DNA from: a virus
Length of the DNA: 21,912 nt
Reading direction: 5' to 3' (one strand)
Virus record (IMG/VR): IMGVR_UViG_3300008339_000574
Location: 1-21,912 of that record
Positions 7,615 through 14,849 of the stretch are shown here, piece by piece. A program made the translations under genes and the position numbers. Below the pieces are notes generated by a model. It searched no databases and was not told the DNA's origin. It was given only the letters and a program-made list of their open reading frames with translations. The stretch's first letter is position 1; each line of letters starts with the position of its first letter.

Positions 7615-7982
7615 CAGCTAATTCCGCAGTTGAGTAGCAGAGTCCGATTGGCCGCCTCGTTCGGCGATGCATTGCTGACAACTTTCAGCAAAGTCGGACT
7701 GGTGGAGGAGGCACCGACCACGCCACGAAAAACGGCTGCATCCAAGGCCACATGCCTGGCCTCGGCTGTCCCGATCGTGACAGTGTACTCGGTGCCGTCT
7801 TTGTACAGCTTGCGGTAGGTGGCTCCTTGATCGTCCGAAACCTCAAACCGCAGGCTGGTGCCAGTCATTGCCGAGGGTACGACAATGGACTGGGGAGTCT
7901 TGTCCAGTGGGATGGAAACTGCAGCACTGGCCACAGCGCCGCTGGAGATCGTAACTGTCACCCGCTCAAGCTTTGTTGCCAT
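7614..7982 (-). CDS. small beta-sandwich virion protein
   Basis: A 122-residue protein of almost pure beta character. It has the pattern common in a family of short phage tail or virion proteins: an N-terminal VTVTISSG strand, SIVVPSAMTGTSLRFEVSDD, then LYKDGTEYTV, and a closing segment with SNASPNEAANRTLLL, resembling the P-x-x-Q-x-A-x-R-T-[IL] ending of those proteins. It may form a tail decoration or tail-tip domain. The stop overlaps the next ATG, and the start is one base from the upstream stop at 7984. Role inferred from position and fold; the family itself has no well-defined function that I know. Confidence 0.72.
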   Translation of the reverse strand: MATKLERVTVTISSGAVASAAVSIPLDKTPQSIVVPSAMTGTSLRFEVSDDQGATYRKLYKDGTEYTVTIGTAEARHVALDAAVFRGVVGASSTSPTLLKVVSNASPNEAANRTLLLNCGIS

Positions 7983-7983
7983 T

Positions 7984-8607
7984 TCAGCATGCCTCGAAGT
8001 CTAGGAACCAGTTGCCAGAATACCATTCACGCTTTGCCTGCACCCACTGGCCTGCAGCTATTGGGGCAGTCGACAGATTGTACACCTGTATGGGAGTCCC
8101 CACCGTTTGCAGTTGGCCTATGGAATTCAGCAGATAGGGCTGCATATTGCCGACTCCAGGGTATGCAAAAGCTGGATTCCTGCCTGTTATCCCACCCGCT
8201 GCAACCACCCCAATCATCGCCCATCCTGGCCGAGCATAGACGTCCAGCACAATTAGTGTGCCGTCCTGAGTCCGACTGGCCAGAAAGTATTCGTTGTCCC
8301 TGATGAATCGATCGGTGAGGTTGTACACCAGACCAGAGACTGGGGTGCTGTTTGGCTCGTGGGGCTCCAGGAGGCCGGTGGTTTTATTCCTCAATGCGAT
8401 CTGTGCGTCGCCAGTGGAGAAAGCTGGTGTGGCCGCCCCATAGTTCCCAGCCGCGATATCTTCCTCAGCTCGCATCAGCCAGCTGGCTCCGACGTTGGAC
8501 GGCATTCTCCGCTCGGTTGGTGTCGAGACGGCTGTCACCTTTTCGCGTACCATGCGCTGCACAGCAGCTGCTAGCTCAGGAGTCAGGACGGCTGCTCGCT
8601 TGGCCAT
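7984..8607 (-). CDS. hypothetical virion protein
   Basis: About 207 residues. The N-terminus is a short helix (ELAAAVQRMVREKV). The body is beta-rich with a Gly/Ala-rich WAMIGVVAAGG segment that is probably a buried strand. The C-terminus is QVYNLSTAPIAAGQWV and ends in WFLDFEAC. ATG 8607 overlaps the upstream TAA by one base (TAATG), which argues against the longer reading from 8622. The repeated 'APIAAGQWVQAKREW' style is like linker or capping domains in tail-tip proteins. No known family recognised; assigned to the tail by context. Confidence 0.7.
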   Translation of the reverse strand: MAKRAAVLTPELAAAVQRMVREKVTAVSTPTERRMPSNVGASWLMRAEEDIAAGNYGAATPAFSTGDAQIALRNKTTGLLEPHEPNSTPVSGLVYNLTDRFIRDNEYFLASRTQDGTLIVLDVYARPGWAMIGVVAAGGITGRNPAFAYPGVGNMQPYLLNSIGQLQTVGTPIQVYNLSTAPIAAGQWVQAKREWYSGNWFLDFEAC

Positions 8608-9515
8608 TATGCCCAGCTCCATGGCCCAAGGCCTAAGACATTGAAGTCTACCGATTGGTACCTGTTAAATGCAGGTGTGATGAACACCGGTGTGCTCAGG
8701 CTGGTATTGATCCCGCCCGATCCGTTGAGGTTGCCAGTCACCTGCTGGAATGCATCATCACCAAATGGCCTTCTTGTCCCTGTTCCTTTGGTGCCACCCG
8801 TCCAATAGTACGTGCCTTCGTCCAGCAGCTTGATCCTCCAGCCTTCGCCGCCGTTGTACCAGAACTTGAACCGGTACTCCACCTGCCAGTATCTGGTGGT
8901 ATCTTTCCGCTGCTGCTGCGCGGTGATCTCTGAGCACAATACCTGGTTGGCCGACCAGCCCCAGAACGGCTGGCTGTTGACTCGGTTCATGTAGGACTGA
9001 ATTTGGATGTGATCGAAATAGAGCTCTGCCCGGCTGATCGTGAGCACTGGCACTGACTCTGGTGTGGTGAGCGGTGGGAGCTGCTCGCCGGCACTGTTAA
9101 GGATGGGCCTGGTCGGGTCCTGTGCATCATAGATCAGTGGCACCTCGATCGTTTCTGCCGACCACTGCCAGGTGGGTGTGAGATCCCATGGCTCCTGGTT
9201 CATCTCATTCGGCCTGAGAGCCGTGTTGTCAAAGGTGCATTCCACCTCCCACACACCCTGGCCAATTTCCACTGGGCTGCGCCGGTTGCAGAATGCACCA
9301 GGGGCGATCTCACTGGCAGCACCGAGGGCCGGGACGCCTGGCACCAGCAGCACCTGATCCTCTCTGGCCAGTGCATCTCTGCTGCCTGTGAGCCCTGGCC
9401 CTGTGGTCATCACGACCACATAAACCATCGAATGCTCGACGTTGACCCGGAAGTTGTCCAGGTTGATTGTCTCGGATCCATTGATCCCGATTCGTGGGCC
9501 AAAGCACGCGCTCAT
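8607..9515 (-). CDS. putative distal tail / tail-tip protein
   Basis: A 302-residue beta-rich protein directly after the tape measure gene, the place where siphophages usually encode the distal tail protein. Visible features: ISRAELYFD near residue 160, aromatic strands such as YWQVEYRFKFWYN around 209-221 followed by GWRIKLLDEGTYYW, and a C-terminus rich in Asn/Gly with DFNVLGLGPWSWA. No enzymatic motif. The start ATG overlaps the tape measure stop (ATGA). Assignment as a distal tail protein is by position only; it could equally be a hub or another tail-tip component. Confidence 0.7.
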   Translation of the reverse strand: MSACFGPRIGINGSETINLDNFRVNVEHSMVYVVVMTTGPGLTGSRDALAREDQVLLVPGVPALGAASEIAPGAFCNRRSPVEIGQGVWEVECTFDNTALRPNEMNQEPWDLTPTWQWSAETIEVPLIYDAQDPTRPILNSAGEQLPPLTTPESVPVLTISRAELYFDHIQIQSYMNRVNSQPFWGWSANQVLCSEITAQQQRKDTTRYWQVEYRFKFWYNGGEGWRIKLLDEGTYYWTGGTKGTGTRRPFGDDAFQQVTGNLNGSGGINTSLSTPVFITPAFNRYQSVDFNVLGLGPWSWA

Positions 9516-11275
9516 ACACCAAACTCCGTCAGTAAAAGCTTTGGATCCCGCAGCACCTTGACGACCTGCTGCAGCAGCTGGGCCTGCTGCCTCTGGATCA
9601 CCAGCTGCTGATTCAGTGCATTCTCTCTGAACTTCTCGATGGCCGCTGTGCTGGTCGCCTCGAGGGCCTGAGGTGTGGCCAGCTGCACCGTCTTATTCGC
9701 TGCCTCCTGCTGGGCCTCCAAGGCCGCCTGGCGATCCATTTCCTTGGCTCGCTCCGCCGAATCATCGACTGCCGGCTTTTCCTTGGCTGGCTTTGGTGCT
9801 CCAGCTCCTTCTGGCTGGCCGGCTTTCAGATCCTGCAGCTGCTCGAGGTTGGTCAGTGCCACCTGCTGGCCAGCTTCCAGCTGCTTCTGGACTGCGTCCT
9901 GTGACTTCTCGACTCCGTCAGCCGCATCCTGCGCCGCCTTGGCCGTCTCTGCCTTGGCTGCTTCCCGGGCCGCCATGATCTGCTCGCGCTGCTTGTCAAA
10001 CTTGGCTTTTTGGTCGGCAACGAATGCCTGAACATCGGCCACAGCCTTCTCGCCAGCCTTTGGGTCCATCAGGGTGTCGAAGCCAGCTTCGACTCGCTTG
10101 CGGTTTTCTTCCTGCAGTTTGGTGGTGGCCGCGCTCACCTCGTCCACAATGCTGACCAGGTTATCGATCGACTCTTTGCCAAAGACACCTCGAGCCAATG
10201 GGTTATTGATCATCAGCTTAAAAAGGCCCATGAGGTTCAGCATCAGCTGGCGCATGGTCCCCATCAGCATGTTGAAGCCGGTATCCACCAGAGCAAAAGC
10301 TTTGACGATGTAGCCGGCTGCACTGCTCGCCAGCAAAGCATTGTCTCCCAAGCCACCCAGTGCACCGCCAAGGCCTCCAGCTGATTGCTCTGTGACACCC
10401 ATGCTCATGATCAGCTCCCGGAAATATCCCAAAAGAGCCTGAGCAATTGGAATGAAGATTTGCCCGATGGTTGCTGATACGTCATTGATCGTAGCCTGGA
10501 GGGCCTTCAGACGATTGGCAAAGGAGTCTCCAGATCGGATCACATCGCCCTGTGCCAAGGTCGACCCCTGCAGAATCAGGTTGTATCGAGCCATCGCTTT
10601 CTGTGCCTGGTTGGCTGTCTCGGGATTCAGGCCTTTGGCCAGGAGCTCTGCCTTTACCGCTGCCTCATCCAGCTTTGGCCCCAGCCTGCCGAGGGCCTCA
10701 GCTTCGCCGAGCATTGCAGTCCGAACTGCATTGAATGCTTCAGCATCGCTGACATTGTTGAGGCTGGCAAAATCGTAGGCTAGGCTCGTAAGGGTTTTGC
10801 TCATCTCGGCTGCCATCGCGGGGTCAATGCCTAGTGGCACGAGCTGGCCTTGGGACATTGCCAAGAAGTCCAAGACCTCCTGGCGAGATCTACCAATCTG
10901 GCTCGCAAAGGTAGTCCCCCATTGCTGCATCGATTCGGCTTGCGACCCAAAAACCACATTGAATTTGTTGAGTGTCTCCTCCAGGTTGGAAGCAGCAAAG
11001 ATCGCCTTGGTCATCCCAGCCACTGCAGCACCGCCGATGGCAGCTCCTGCGATCGATCCATACTTCAGAGTGATCTTTGTGAGGTCGGCAAATTCCTTTT
11101 TGGCACTCTTGAAAAACTTGTTCAGCGCCGATGTGTTGGGGGCTGCTTTGACACCTGCCAGCCTGGTAGCAAAGTTGCGAACGCTTGCCTGCATTTCGGC
11201 AAAGGCCTTGGCAAATTCCTCTTTGCCCTTCACCGACATCTCTACATAGGCCTGGCCGGCCAGCTCTGCACTCAT
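9512..11275 (-). CDS. tape measure protein
   Basis: A 587-residue protein. Residues about 70-95 are a Gly/Ala-rich hydrophobic stretch (AGAAIGGAAVAGM), followed by the classic segment NLEETLNKFNVVFG, with SMQQWG and RSRQEVLDFLAMSQG behind it, seen in many phage tape measure proteins. A second hydrophobic patch (IFIPIAQALLGYF) lies near residue 280. From about 380 to the end the chain is helical and coiled-coil-like with many Ala, Lys, Glu and Gln. Tape measure proteins set tail length and are ejected with DNA; at about 0.15 nm per residue this length implies a tail of up to roughly 85-90 nm. No lytic domain is visible. It starts with ATGA coupling to the upstream gene and ends the same way. 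Confidence 0.93.
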   Translation of the reverse strand: MSAELAGQAYVEMSVKGKEEFAKAFAEMQASVRNFATRLAGVKAAPNTSALNKFFKSAKKEFADLTKITLKYGSIAGAAIGGAAVAGMTKAIFAASNLEETLNKFNVVFGSQAESMQQWGTTFASQIGRSRQEVLDFLAMSQGQLVPLGIDPAMAAEMSKTLTSLAYDFASLNNVSDAEAFNAVRTAMLGEAEALGRLGPKLDEAAVKAELLAKGLNPETANQAQKAMARYNLILQGSTLAQGDVIRSGDSFANRLKALQATINDVSATIGQIFIPIAQALLGYFRELIMSMGVTEQSAGGLGGALGGLGDNALLASSAAGYIVKAFALVDTGFNMLMGTMRQLMLNLMGLFKLMINNPLARGVFGKESIDNLVSIVDEVSAATTKLQEENRKRVEAGFDTLMDPKAGEKAVADVQAFVADQKAKFDKQREQIMAAREAAKAETAKAAQDAADGVEKSQDAVQKQLEAGQQVALTNLEQLQDLKAGQPEGAGAPKPAKEKPAVDDSAERAKEMDRQAALEAQQEAANKTVQLATPQALEATSTAAIEKFRENALNQQLVIQRQQAQLLQQVVKVLRDPKLLLTEFGV

Positions 11276-12000
11276 CGCCTGCCCCTTGTGGCTTGGTAGT
11301 ATTCCTTCCAGATCTTCGTCGCCTTGGACTTGTGACGCTGGAAGGCTGGCCGCATGTAGGGCCGTCTGGGAATCTTGACCCTGGTCGAGGTTCCGCCAAT
11401 GCTCTCGATGATATCCATGCCAGATCTGACCTTAGTCAGAGACTGGATTTTCTTGCCTCGGCTTGTGGTGTTGGTCCTCTTCTTCAGGTCATTCATCGTG
11501 GTGATCGTTGGGATCCTTCGGATTCGCACCGTGATCGTTGCGCCGAACTCGTGGAGGTCAGGGACGGTCTTGCCGTTGTACGTCTTGCCGTTGCTCTGGA
11601 CCGTACCGATTCGCACCCTGGATCGCTGCCGATCGGTCTTGTAAATGATGTTCCTGAGGCTCATGTAATCGGACTTGCCACGATCCTTGGGAGGTTTTCC
11701 AGGAGGTCGTGGCTTGGGTGGTGGGGTGCTTACCAGGATGTTCTGGCGCCGCAGGTAGGTTCTGCCGCTCTGGCTCACAACAGGAACCATCACCATCTTT
11801 TTGGTGATCTTCCTTGGCCGGCTTGGCTGCCCGATCAGCTTCCTTGCATCCTGCCTGATGATTGCCCCAAATCGATCGAGGGTCTTTGTCGTGGCCGAAT
11901 CAGCCCTGCGGATCTGCTTGGACCGCGTCCGCTCGATCTCTCTCAGCTTCGCCTTGTTTGGCTTGATCCGAATGTCCAGCAGACGTTTGGATAGTCCCAT
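11272..12000 (-). CDS. HK97 gp10-like basic tail/neck protein
   Basis: A 242-residue, very basic protein; roughly a quarter of residues are Lys or Arg. The C-terminal half carries the pair of signatures typical of HK97 gp10-like tail-completion proteins: DLHEFGATITV, and later IPRRPYMRPAFQRHK. The first half includes a Pro/Lys-rich stretch near residue 90-105. HK97 gp10 proteins usually sit between head closure and tail terminator; here the gene is between the tail chaperone and the tape measure. The first 100 bases overlap the frameshifted chaperone reading. The stop overlaps the tape measure ATG (ATGA). Family call moderate; coding sure. Confidence 0.75.
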   Translation of the reverse strand: MGLSKRLLDIRIKPNKAKLREIERTRSKQIRRADSATTKTLDRFGAIIRQDARKLIGQPSRPRKITKKMVMVPVVSQSGRTYLRRQNILVSTPPPKPRPPGKPPKDRGKSDYMSLRNIIYKTDRQRSRVRIGTVQSNGKTYNGKTVPDLHEFGATITVRIRRIPTITTMNDLKKRTNTTSRGKKIQSLTKVRSGMDIIESIGGTSTRVKIPRRPYMRPAFQRHKSKATKIWKEYYQATRGRR

Positions 12001-12136
12001 TCGGCTGCCGCTCCAGAAATACCTTGAGGGATGAGATCGTTCTGCCAGTCAGCCCGATCTGGTTTTTGCCTTTGCGCCGCCGCCGTCCGCCCTGCATAAG
12101 CTCTGGCCTCGCACCGTTGGCCATCTCGAGGATCAT
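11900..12136 (-). CDS. frameshifted extension of tail chaperone (gpT-like)
   Basis: This frame is open from 12541 to its stop at 11900. The stretch upstream of 12136 reads FFVYLFRLAGVAGIDPRGLK and runs into MILEMANG and a basic GGRRRRKGKNQ segment, which looks like protein and not shadow. It lies in the -1 frame relative to the chaperone. Two readings are possible: (1) it is the C-terminal part of a 224-residue G-T-like fusion made by slippage at 12298-12304; (2) it is a separate 78-residue ORF from ATG 12136, whose start overlaps the chaperone stop as ATGA. I favour (1) by analogy with lambda G/GT and the conserved tail gene order, but the ATGA coupling makes (2) a fair rival. The coordinates here cover only the part outside the chaperone frame. 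Confidence 0.55.
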   Translation of the reverse strand: MILEMANGARPELMQGGRRRRKGKNQIGLTGRTISSLKVFLERQPNGTIQTSAGHSDQAKQGEAERDRADAVQADPQG

Positions 12137-12573
12137 CCAGGCCTTGAGTCCCCTGGGATCGATTCCAGCAACTCCTGCAAGTCTGAACAGATAGACGAAG
12201 AAGCTTGTATCGTCAGATCTGCCCGAGCTCGCTCCGCCTTCTTGCTCGCGTCCCACAGCAGGGCCAGCAGCTGACCCTGGGCCGGGGACTGGTGCACGAA
12301 AAAATCGATGTACTCCGCCATCCACTTTTCCCAGGCCTGGCTCAGGATCTTGCCATCGAGTCGCTTGGCGAACTCGACGGGCCCCAGACCCTTGGCCTTG
12401 GCCTGGTCGTGGCAGGTGATCCAGATCACACCGACCATCTTTTCCACGCTGGATGGCAGGGTCTCTGGATTGTCCATCAGATTGAGGCCGAGCTCTGACT
12501 TGATCGCCAGGAAGTGGCCAACCGTGAGATCGAGCTCCCATGGTTGGCCTGTCTTATCTTCGAAGATCCTCAT
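12133..12573 (-). CDS. tail assembly chaperone (gpG-like)
   Basis: A 146-residue mainly helical protein starting MRIFEDKTGQPWELDLTVG, then AIKSELGLNL, VGVIWITCHDQAKAKGL and a helix ending AEYIDFF. The opening (short strand, 'W-x-[IL]-x-[IL]-T-V-G') and length resemble lambda gpG-type tail assembly chaperones, which coat the tape measure during tail building. The gene lies between the tail tube and the tape measure, the standard chaperone slot. ATG 12573 follows the tail tube stop by 14 bases with a GAGGG before it; the longer reading from 12651 would lie over the tail tube gene. It contains a slippery heptamer giving a longer product. Family from position, size and frameshift; sequence similarity not checked. 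Confidence 0.75.
   Translation of the reverse strand: MRIFEDKTGQPWELDLTVGHFLAIKSELGLNLMDNPETLPSSVEKMVGVIWITCHDQAKAKGLGPVEFAKRLDGKILSQAWEKWMAEYIDFFVHQSPAQGQLLALLWDASKKAERARADLTIQASSSICSDLQELLESIPGDSRPG
12298..12304 (-). promoter_or_regulatory. candidate -1 ribosomal frameshift site T_TTT_TTC
   Basis: On the minus strand the chaperone frame reads ga[T TTT TTC] gtg at codons 90-92, a perfect X_XXY_YYZ heptamer. A -1 slip here enters the frame that is open to 11900 and gives about 92 + 132 = 224 residues, against 146 without slippage. The first 32 or so residues after the shift are rich in Pro, Gly, Ala and Ser, as a flexible linker would be. It is the only such heptamer I found in the second half of the gene. 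Confidence 0.55.
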
Positions 12574-12587
12574 GGAGGCCCTCAGGT

Positions 12588-13058
12588 TTATGGGACGACG
12601 TACCAGCTGGGTGCTACATGCGCCCCTGAAACGCCACCCGCATTCTTGCATGGACGCAAAGAAACGTCCACCATGATGGCCTCGCCGAGGTTTTCGTTGA
12701 GCGTGAAGCTCTTCACCATGCAGAACGCGCGCAGCCCCTGGTTGCCGGTCGATCCAGCACCGGTGATGATGCCGTCCATCACGGCAAATTCCACAGCACT
12801 CTTTGCGAAGAATGCATCCTCCAGTGCGGTAAAGTCCTGATCCGCTGGATCGTACAGCATCGAGAAGTCGATCGTGGCATCGATCATTCCATCGACGTAT
12901 TCCTGGAATCCATTGCTGGCCCTGGTTGTGACGTCAGTCTCGCCTTTGTCCAGGCTCAGGGTCAGATCTTTGACGTTGGCGATCTCGTTCCAGGTCGGGC
13001 TCGCATTGGTCCCAGTGTTCCGGTAAAGCTTGGCATTCTCAGACAGCTTGTGCGCCAT
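12588..13058 (-). CDS. major tail (tube) protein
   Basis: About 156 residues, starting MAHKLSENAKLYRNTG. The features are those of siphophage tail tube proteins: an opening N-terminal strand, then VKDLTLSLDKGETDVTTRASNGFQ, where the DxT-R pattern is typical, a YVDGMIDATIDFSML loop and strand region, and a C-terminal EAIMVDVSLRP strand. Tube subunits stack as hexameric rings through which DNA passes. ATG 13058 follows the upstream TGA by 2 bases and has AAAGGA about 8 bases before it; a TTG two codons earlier is less likely. Length is in the normal range (150-200). Confidence 0.85.
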   Translation of the reverse strand: MAHKLSENAKLYRNTGTNASPTWNEIANVKDLTLSLDKGETDVTTRASNGFQEYVDGMIDATIDFSMLYDPADQDFTALEDAFFAKSAVEFAVMDGIITGAGSTGNQGLRAFCMVKSFTLNENLGEAIMVDVSLRPCKNAGGVSGAHVAPSWYVVP

Positions 13059-13060
13059 GT

Positions 13061-13492
13061 TCAAAATCCTTTGAATCGGATGGTGATGGTGGTAAACAGC
13101 AGCCCGAGCTCACTGACTTTGGCCGCATCGAATGGAATATCTGTCTCGATCTCGTCTGGTATCTTGCCACCTGGTCGGAAGGTCTCCAGGCTGGTGGCGA
13201 TCTCGTCGATCAGCTGCAGGAACTGGCCAGCCTTCGTCTCCTGCTCGGCTGCCGACACATCAGCGCTGTATCTGACAACGACGCCAATGCTGTAGGTTTT
13301 TAGGTGGCTCCCCGACCTGGCCAGCTTCTCCCTGGATGACGGGCCAGCATAGACCGACACATCCCATCCACTCAGCAGGTCCCGATCGAACACAGGCACC
13401 AGCTGCTTGCGCGGAGTGAATGCTTGGCTGTACGTTGCAGCGTCGATATAAGCCACTGCATCGTTGACCAGAGTCTCCTGCACGCCTGCCAT
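13061..13492 (-). CDS. tail terminator-like protein
   Basis: About 143 residues from ATG 13492, which overlaps the upstream stop by one base (TGATG); the longer reading to 13549 lies over the head closure gene. It has an N-terminal helix (TLVNDAVAYIDAA), a mixed alpha/beta middle with LKTYSIGVVVRYSAD, a helix AGQFLQLIDEIATSL and a final strand TTITIRF. That pattern and the position between head closure and tail tube fit the tail terminator (lambda gpU / Z-like) that ends the tube and docks it to the head. I cannot separate terminator from a neck protein by sequence alone. Confidence 0.72.
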   Translation of the reverse strand: MAGVQETLVNDAVAYIDAATYSQAFTPRKQLVPVFDRDLLSGWDVSVYAGPSSREKLARSGSHLKTYSIGVVVRYSADVSAAEQETKAGQFLQLIDEIATSLETFRPGGKIPDEIETDIPFDAAKVSELGLLFTTITIRFKGF

Positions 13493-13857
13493 CACATCTC
13501 CCTGGTATGGATCCTGATGATCACCTGGCTTGGATCGGTGTACTTCCACTGGGCCTCAGTCCCAGTGGTGAGAACAGCATAGGTCTTGCCACTTTCCTGG
13601 ATCCTGTCCCCCTTCCTCGGCAGCGTCTGGGATCCTCCCAGTATCAAGTCCGCAACGCGCACCAGGTAATCTCTGGACTTGACCTGCTCGATAACCATCC
13701 CATCCTGGGTTATCTCGTGATCAGATCGGCCAGTGACCACCTTTGAGAGAGCCACCGACTGGGTAGCCGATGGCCTCTCGTAGGTGATGTTCACGCCATG
13801 GACCACCTGCAGTGCCCGATAGGCATGCAGGGCCGCTGCCGCAAAGGGGGTGCTCAT
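13492..13857 (-). CDS. head closure / head-tail joining protein
   Basis: A 121-residue, mostly beta protein. An N-terminal helix is followed by GVNITYERP, then SRDYLVRVADLIL, PRKGDRI, TYAVLTTGTEAQWKYTD and a closing RIHTREM. The series '[VI]-[TN]-Y-x-R ... D-[FY]-L-[VI] ... DL ... P-x-x-GD-x-I ... W-x-[YW]-x-D ... R-[IV]-H-T-[KR]' is familiar from gpFII-like head closure proteins of environmental phages. It would seal the connector after DNA packaging. The gene lies directly after the capsid (TAATG overlap), the expected place. Confidence 0.8.
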   Translation of the reverse strand: MSTPFAAAALHAYRALQVVHGVNITYERPSATQSVALSKVVTGRSDHEITQDGMVIEQVKSRDYLVRVADLILGGSQTLPRKGDRIQESGKTYAVLTTGTEAQWKYTDPSQVIIRIHTREM

Positions 13858-14786
13858 TACGTCAGCAGGGCCTCAGTGGAGCTGATCCGATCGGTGACGA
13901 TGATGGGCACGCCAAAGGATTCCTGCGGGAATGGCGCAGGTGATCCAGTTGGATTGGTCGCCGTCCGGCTGCGCTGCAGCTGGCCGAGCGATCGCCGATT
14001 CATCACGCAGACCGTTGGGCCTCGGCCAGCTGGGAATCGCTCGATTGCTTGGCTGATCAGGCTGTCGGTCAGTCCTTTGCCACTGTCCGCAGTCAGGTTA
14101 GCGATTCTAACCGCACTGTTGACGGTACCGACCTTGAGACCGCACCATCCGTGGATCGAGTGAGCCAGGGCCCAGAATCGGCCAGTGCTCGATCCTGCTC
14201 GCTCCACTCGGGTCCGCTCGCCGATCGAGATCACGCCCTGTGCACCCCAGACGAGCTGGAGATCTTCCTCACCCATCCGCAGCAACCAGCACGATGAGCC
14301 GGTAGCCGCAGTGGTACCAGCAGCATTCACCACCTGTGCGTCTGCGATGTTGTTCAAATTCGTCTGCTGGGCCAGACCATCGAAGCCACCGGCCTGGTTG
14401 CCGGTGCCGTAGATAATCTGCTCTTCGATCTCAGCCATCGCCTGGCGAAGGTGTGAGATCGCCTCGATCCCCATGATGTGATCGACACCACGATCATCAA
14501 CCAGCGCGGCTGCTTCGTCCACAGCGAAACTGGCATCGAGGAATCGCAGAGTGGTGGTGACGGTGGTGTAGGTGCCGATGGTGTTTTCAACCCCATCGTT
14601 GACCGCTCGGAAACCAACCGCTGGGTTGGCCGTCTTTTTGTTGTACACGAACGTGGCACCGGCAGTGGTTCGGGCTGCCATCGCTGCCACGAGTGGCGAC
14701 TCGTCGAGCACATCGCTCAAAAGAAGCTCCATGTCGACCTTGTTGAAGGCCACCACATTGGCACTGGTCAGGTAACTATCAGGCAT
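13857..14786 (-). CDS. major capsid protein (HK97 fold)
   Basis: A 309-residue protein after the protease/scaffold gene, as expected for an HK97-fold capsid. The N-terminus is PDSYLTSANVVAFNKVDMEL, followed by ESPLVAAMAAR and a TTAGATFVYNKKTA region resembling the E-loop. Then come FAVDEAAALVDDRG, a long spine-like helix ISHLRQAMAEIEEQIIYGTG (so an ELEE-type 'x-E-x-x-[IL]-[IL]-x-G' motif), GGFDGL, and a C-terminal FGVPIIVTDRI which is the P-domain strand of many HK97-type capsids. A GGAG lies 8 bases before ATG 14786, so it has a good start after a 63-base gap. Confidence 0.9.
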   Translation of the reverse strand: MPDSYLTSANVVAFNKVDMELLLSDVLDESPLVAAMAARTTAGATFVYNKKTANPAVGFRAVNDGVENTIGTYTTVTTTLRFLDASFAVDEAAALVDDRGVDHIMGIEAISHLRQAMAEIEEQIIYGTGNQAGGFDGLAQQTNLNNIADAQVVNAAGTTAATGSSCWLLRMGEEDLQLVWGAQGVISIGERTRVERAGSSTGRFWALAHSIHGWCGLKVGTVNSAVRIANLTADSGKGLTDSLISQAIERFPAGRGPTVCVMNRRSLGQLQRSRTATNPTGSPAPFPQESFGVPIIVTDRISSTEALLT

Positions 14787-14831
14787 GTTGTTTGCTCCGT
14801 CAAAGACTTTCTGGAATGGGTAGAATCAACT

Positions 14832-14845
14832 GGCTCTGGAGAGCC
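14832..14845 (-). other. short inverted repeat in protease-capsid gap
   Basis: GGCTCTGGAGAGCC at 14832-14845 is a perfect palindrome-like hairpin (5-6 base pairs, 2-4 base loop). It lies in the only real gap (14787-14849) in the head genes, between the protease/scaffold stop and the capsid start. No T-run follows on the minus strand, so it is not a good intrinsic terminator; it could affect mRNA stability or processing ahead of the strongly expressed capsid gene, or be chance. No clear -35/-10 promoter was recognised in the gap. Confidence 0.25.
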
Positions 14846-14849
14846 GAAA

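Noticed and set aside
11185-11994. 269-codon plus-strand ORF opposite the gp10-like and tape measure genes
   Set aside because: Antisense to two well-supported coupled genes; composition is shadow-like and no domain is visible.
14787-14849. Intrinsic terminator between protease and capsid
   Set aside because: A short hairpin exists, but no T-run follows on the minus strand, and termination here would cut off the capsid and tail genes.
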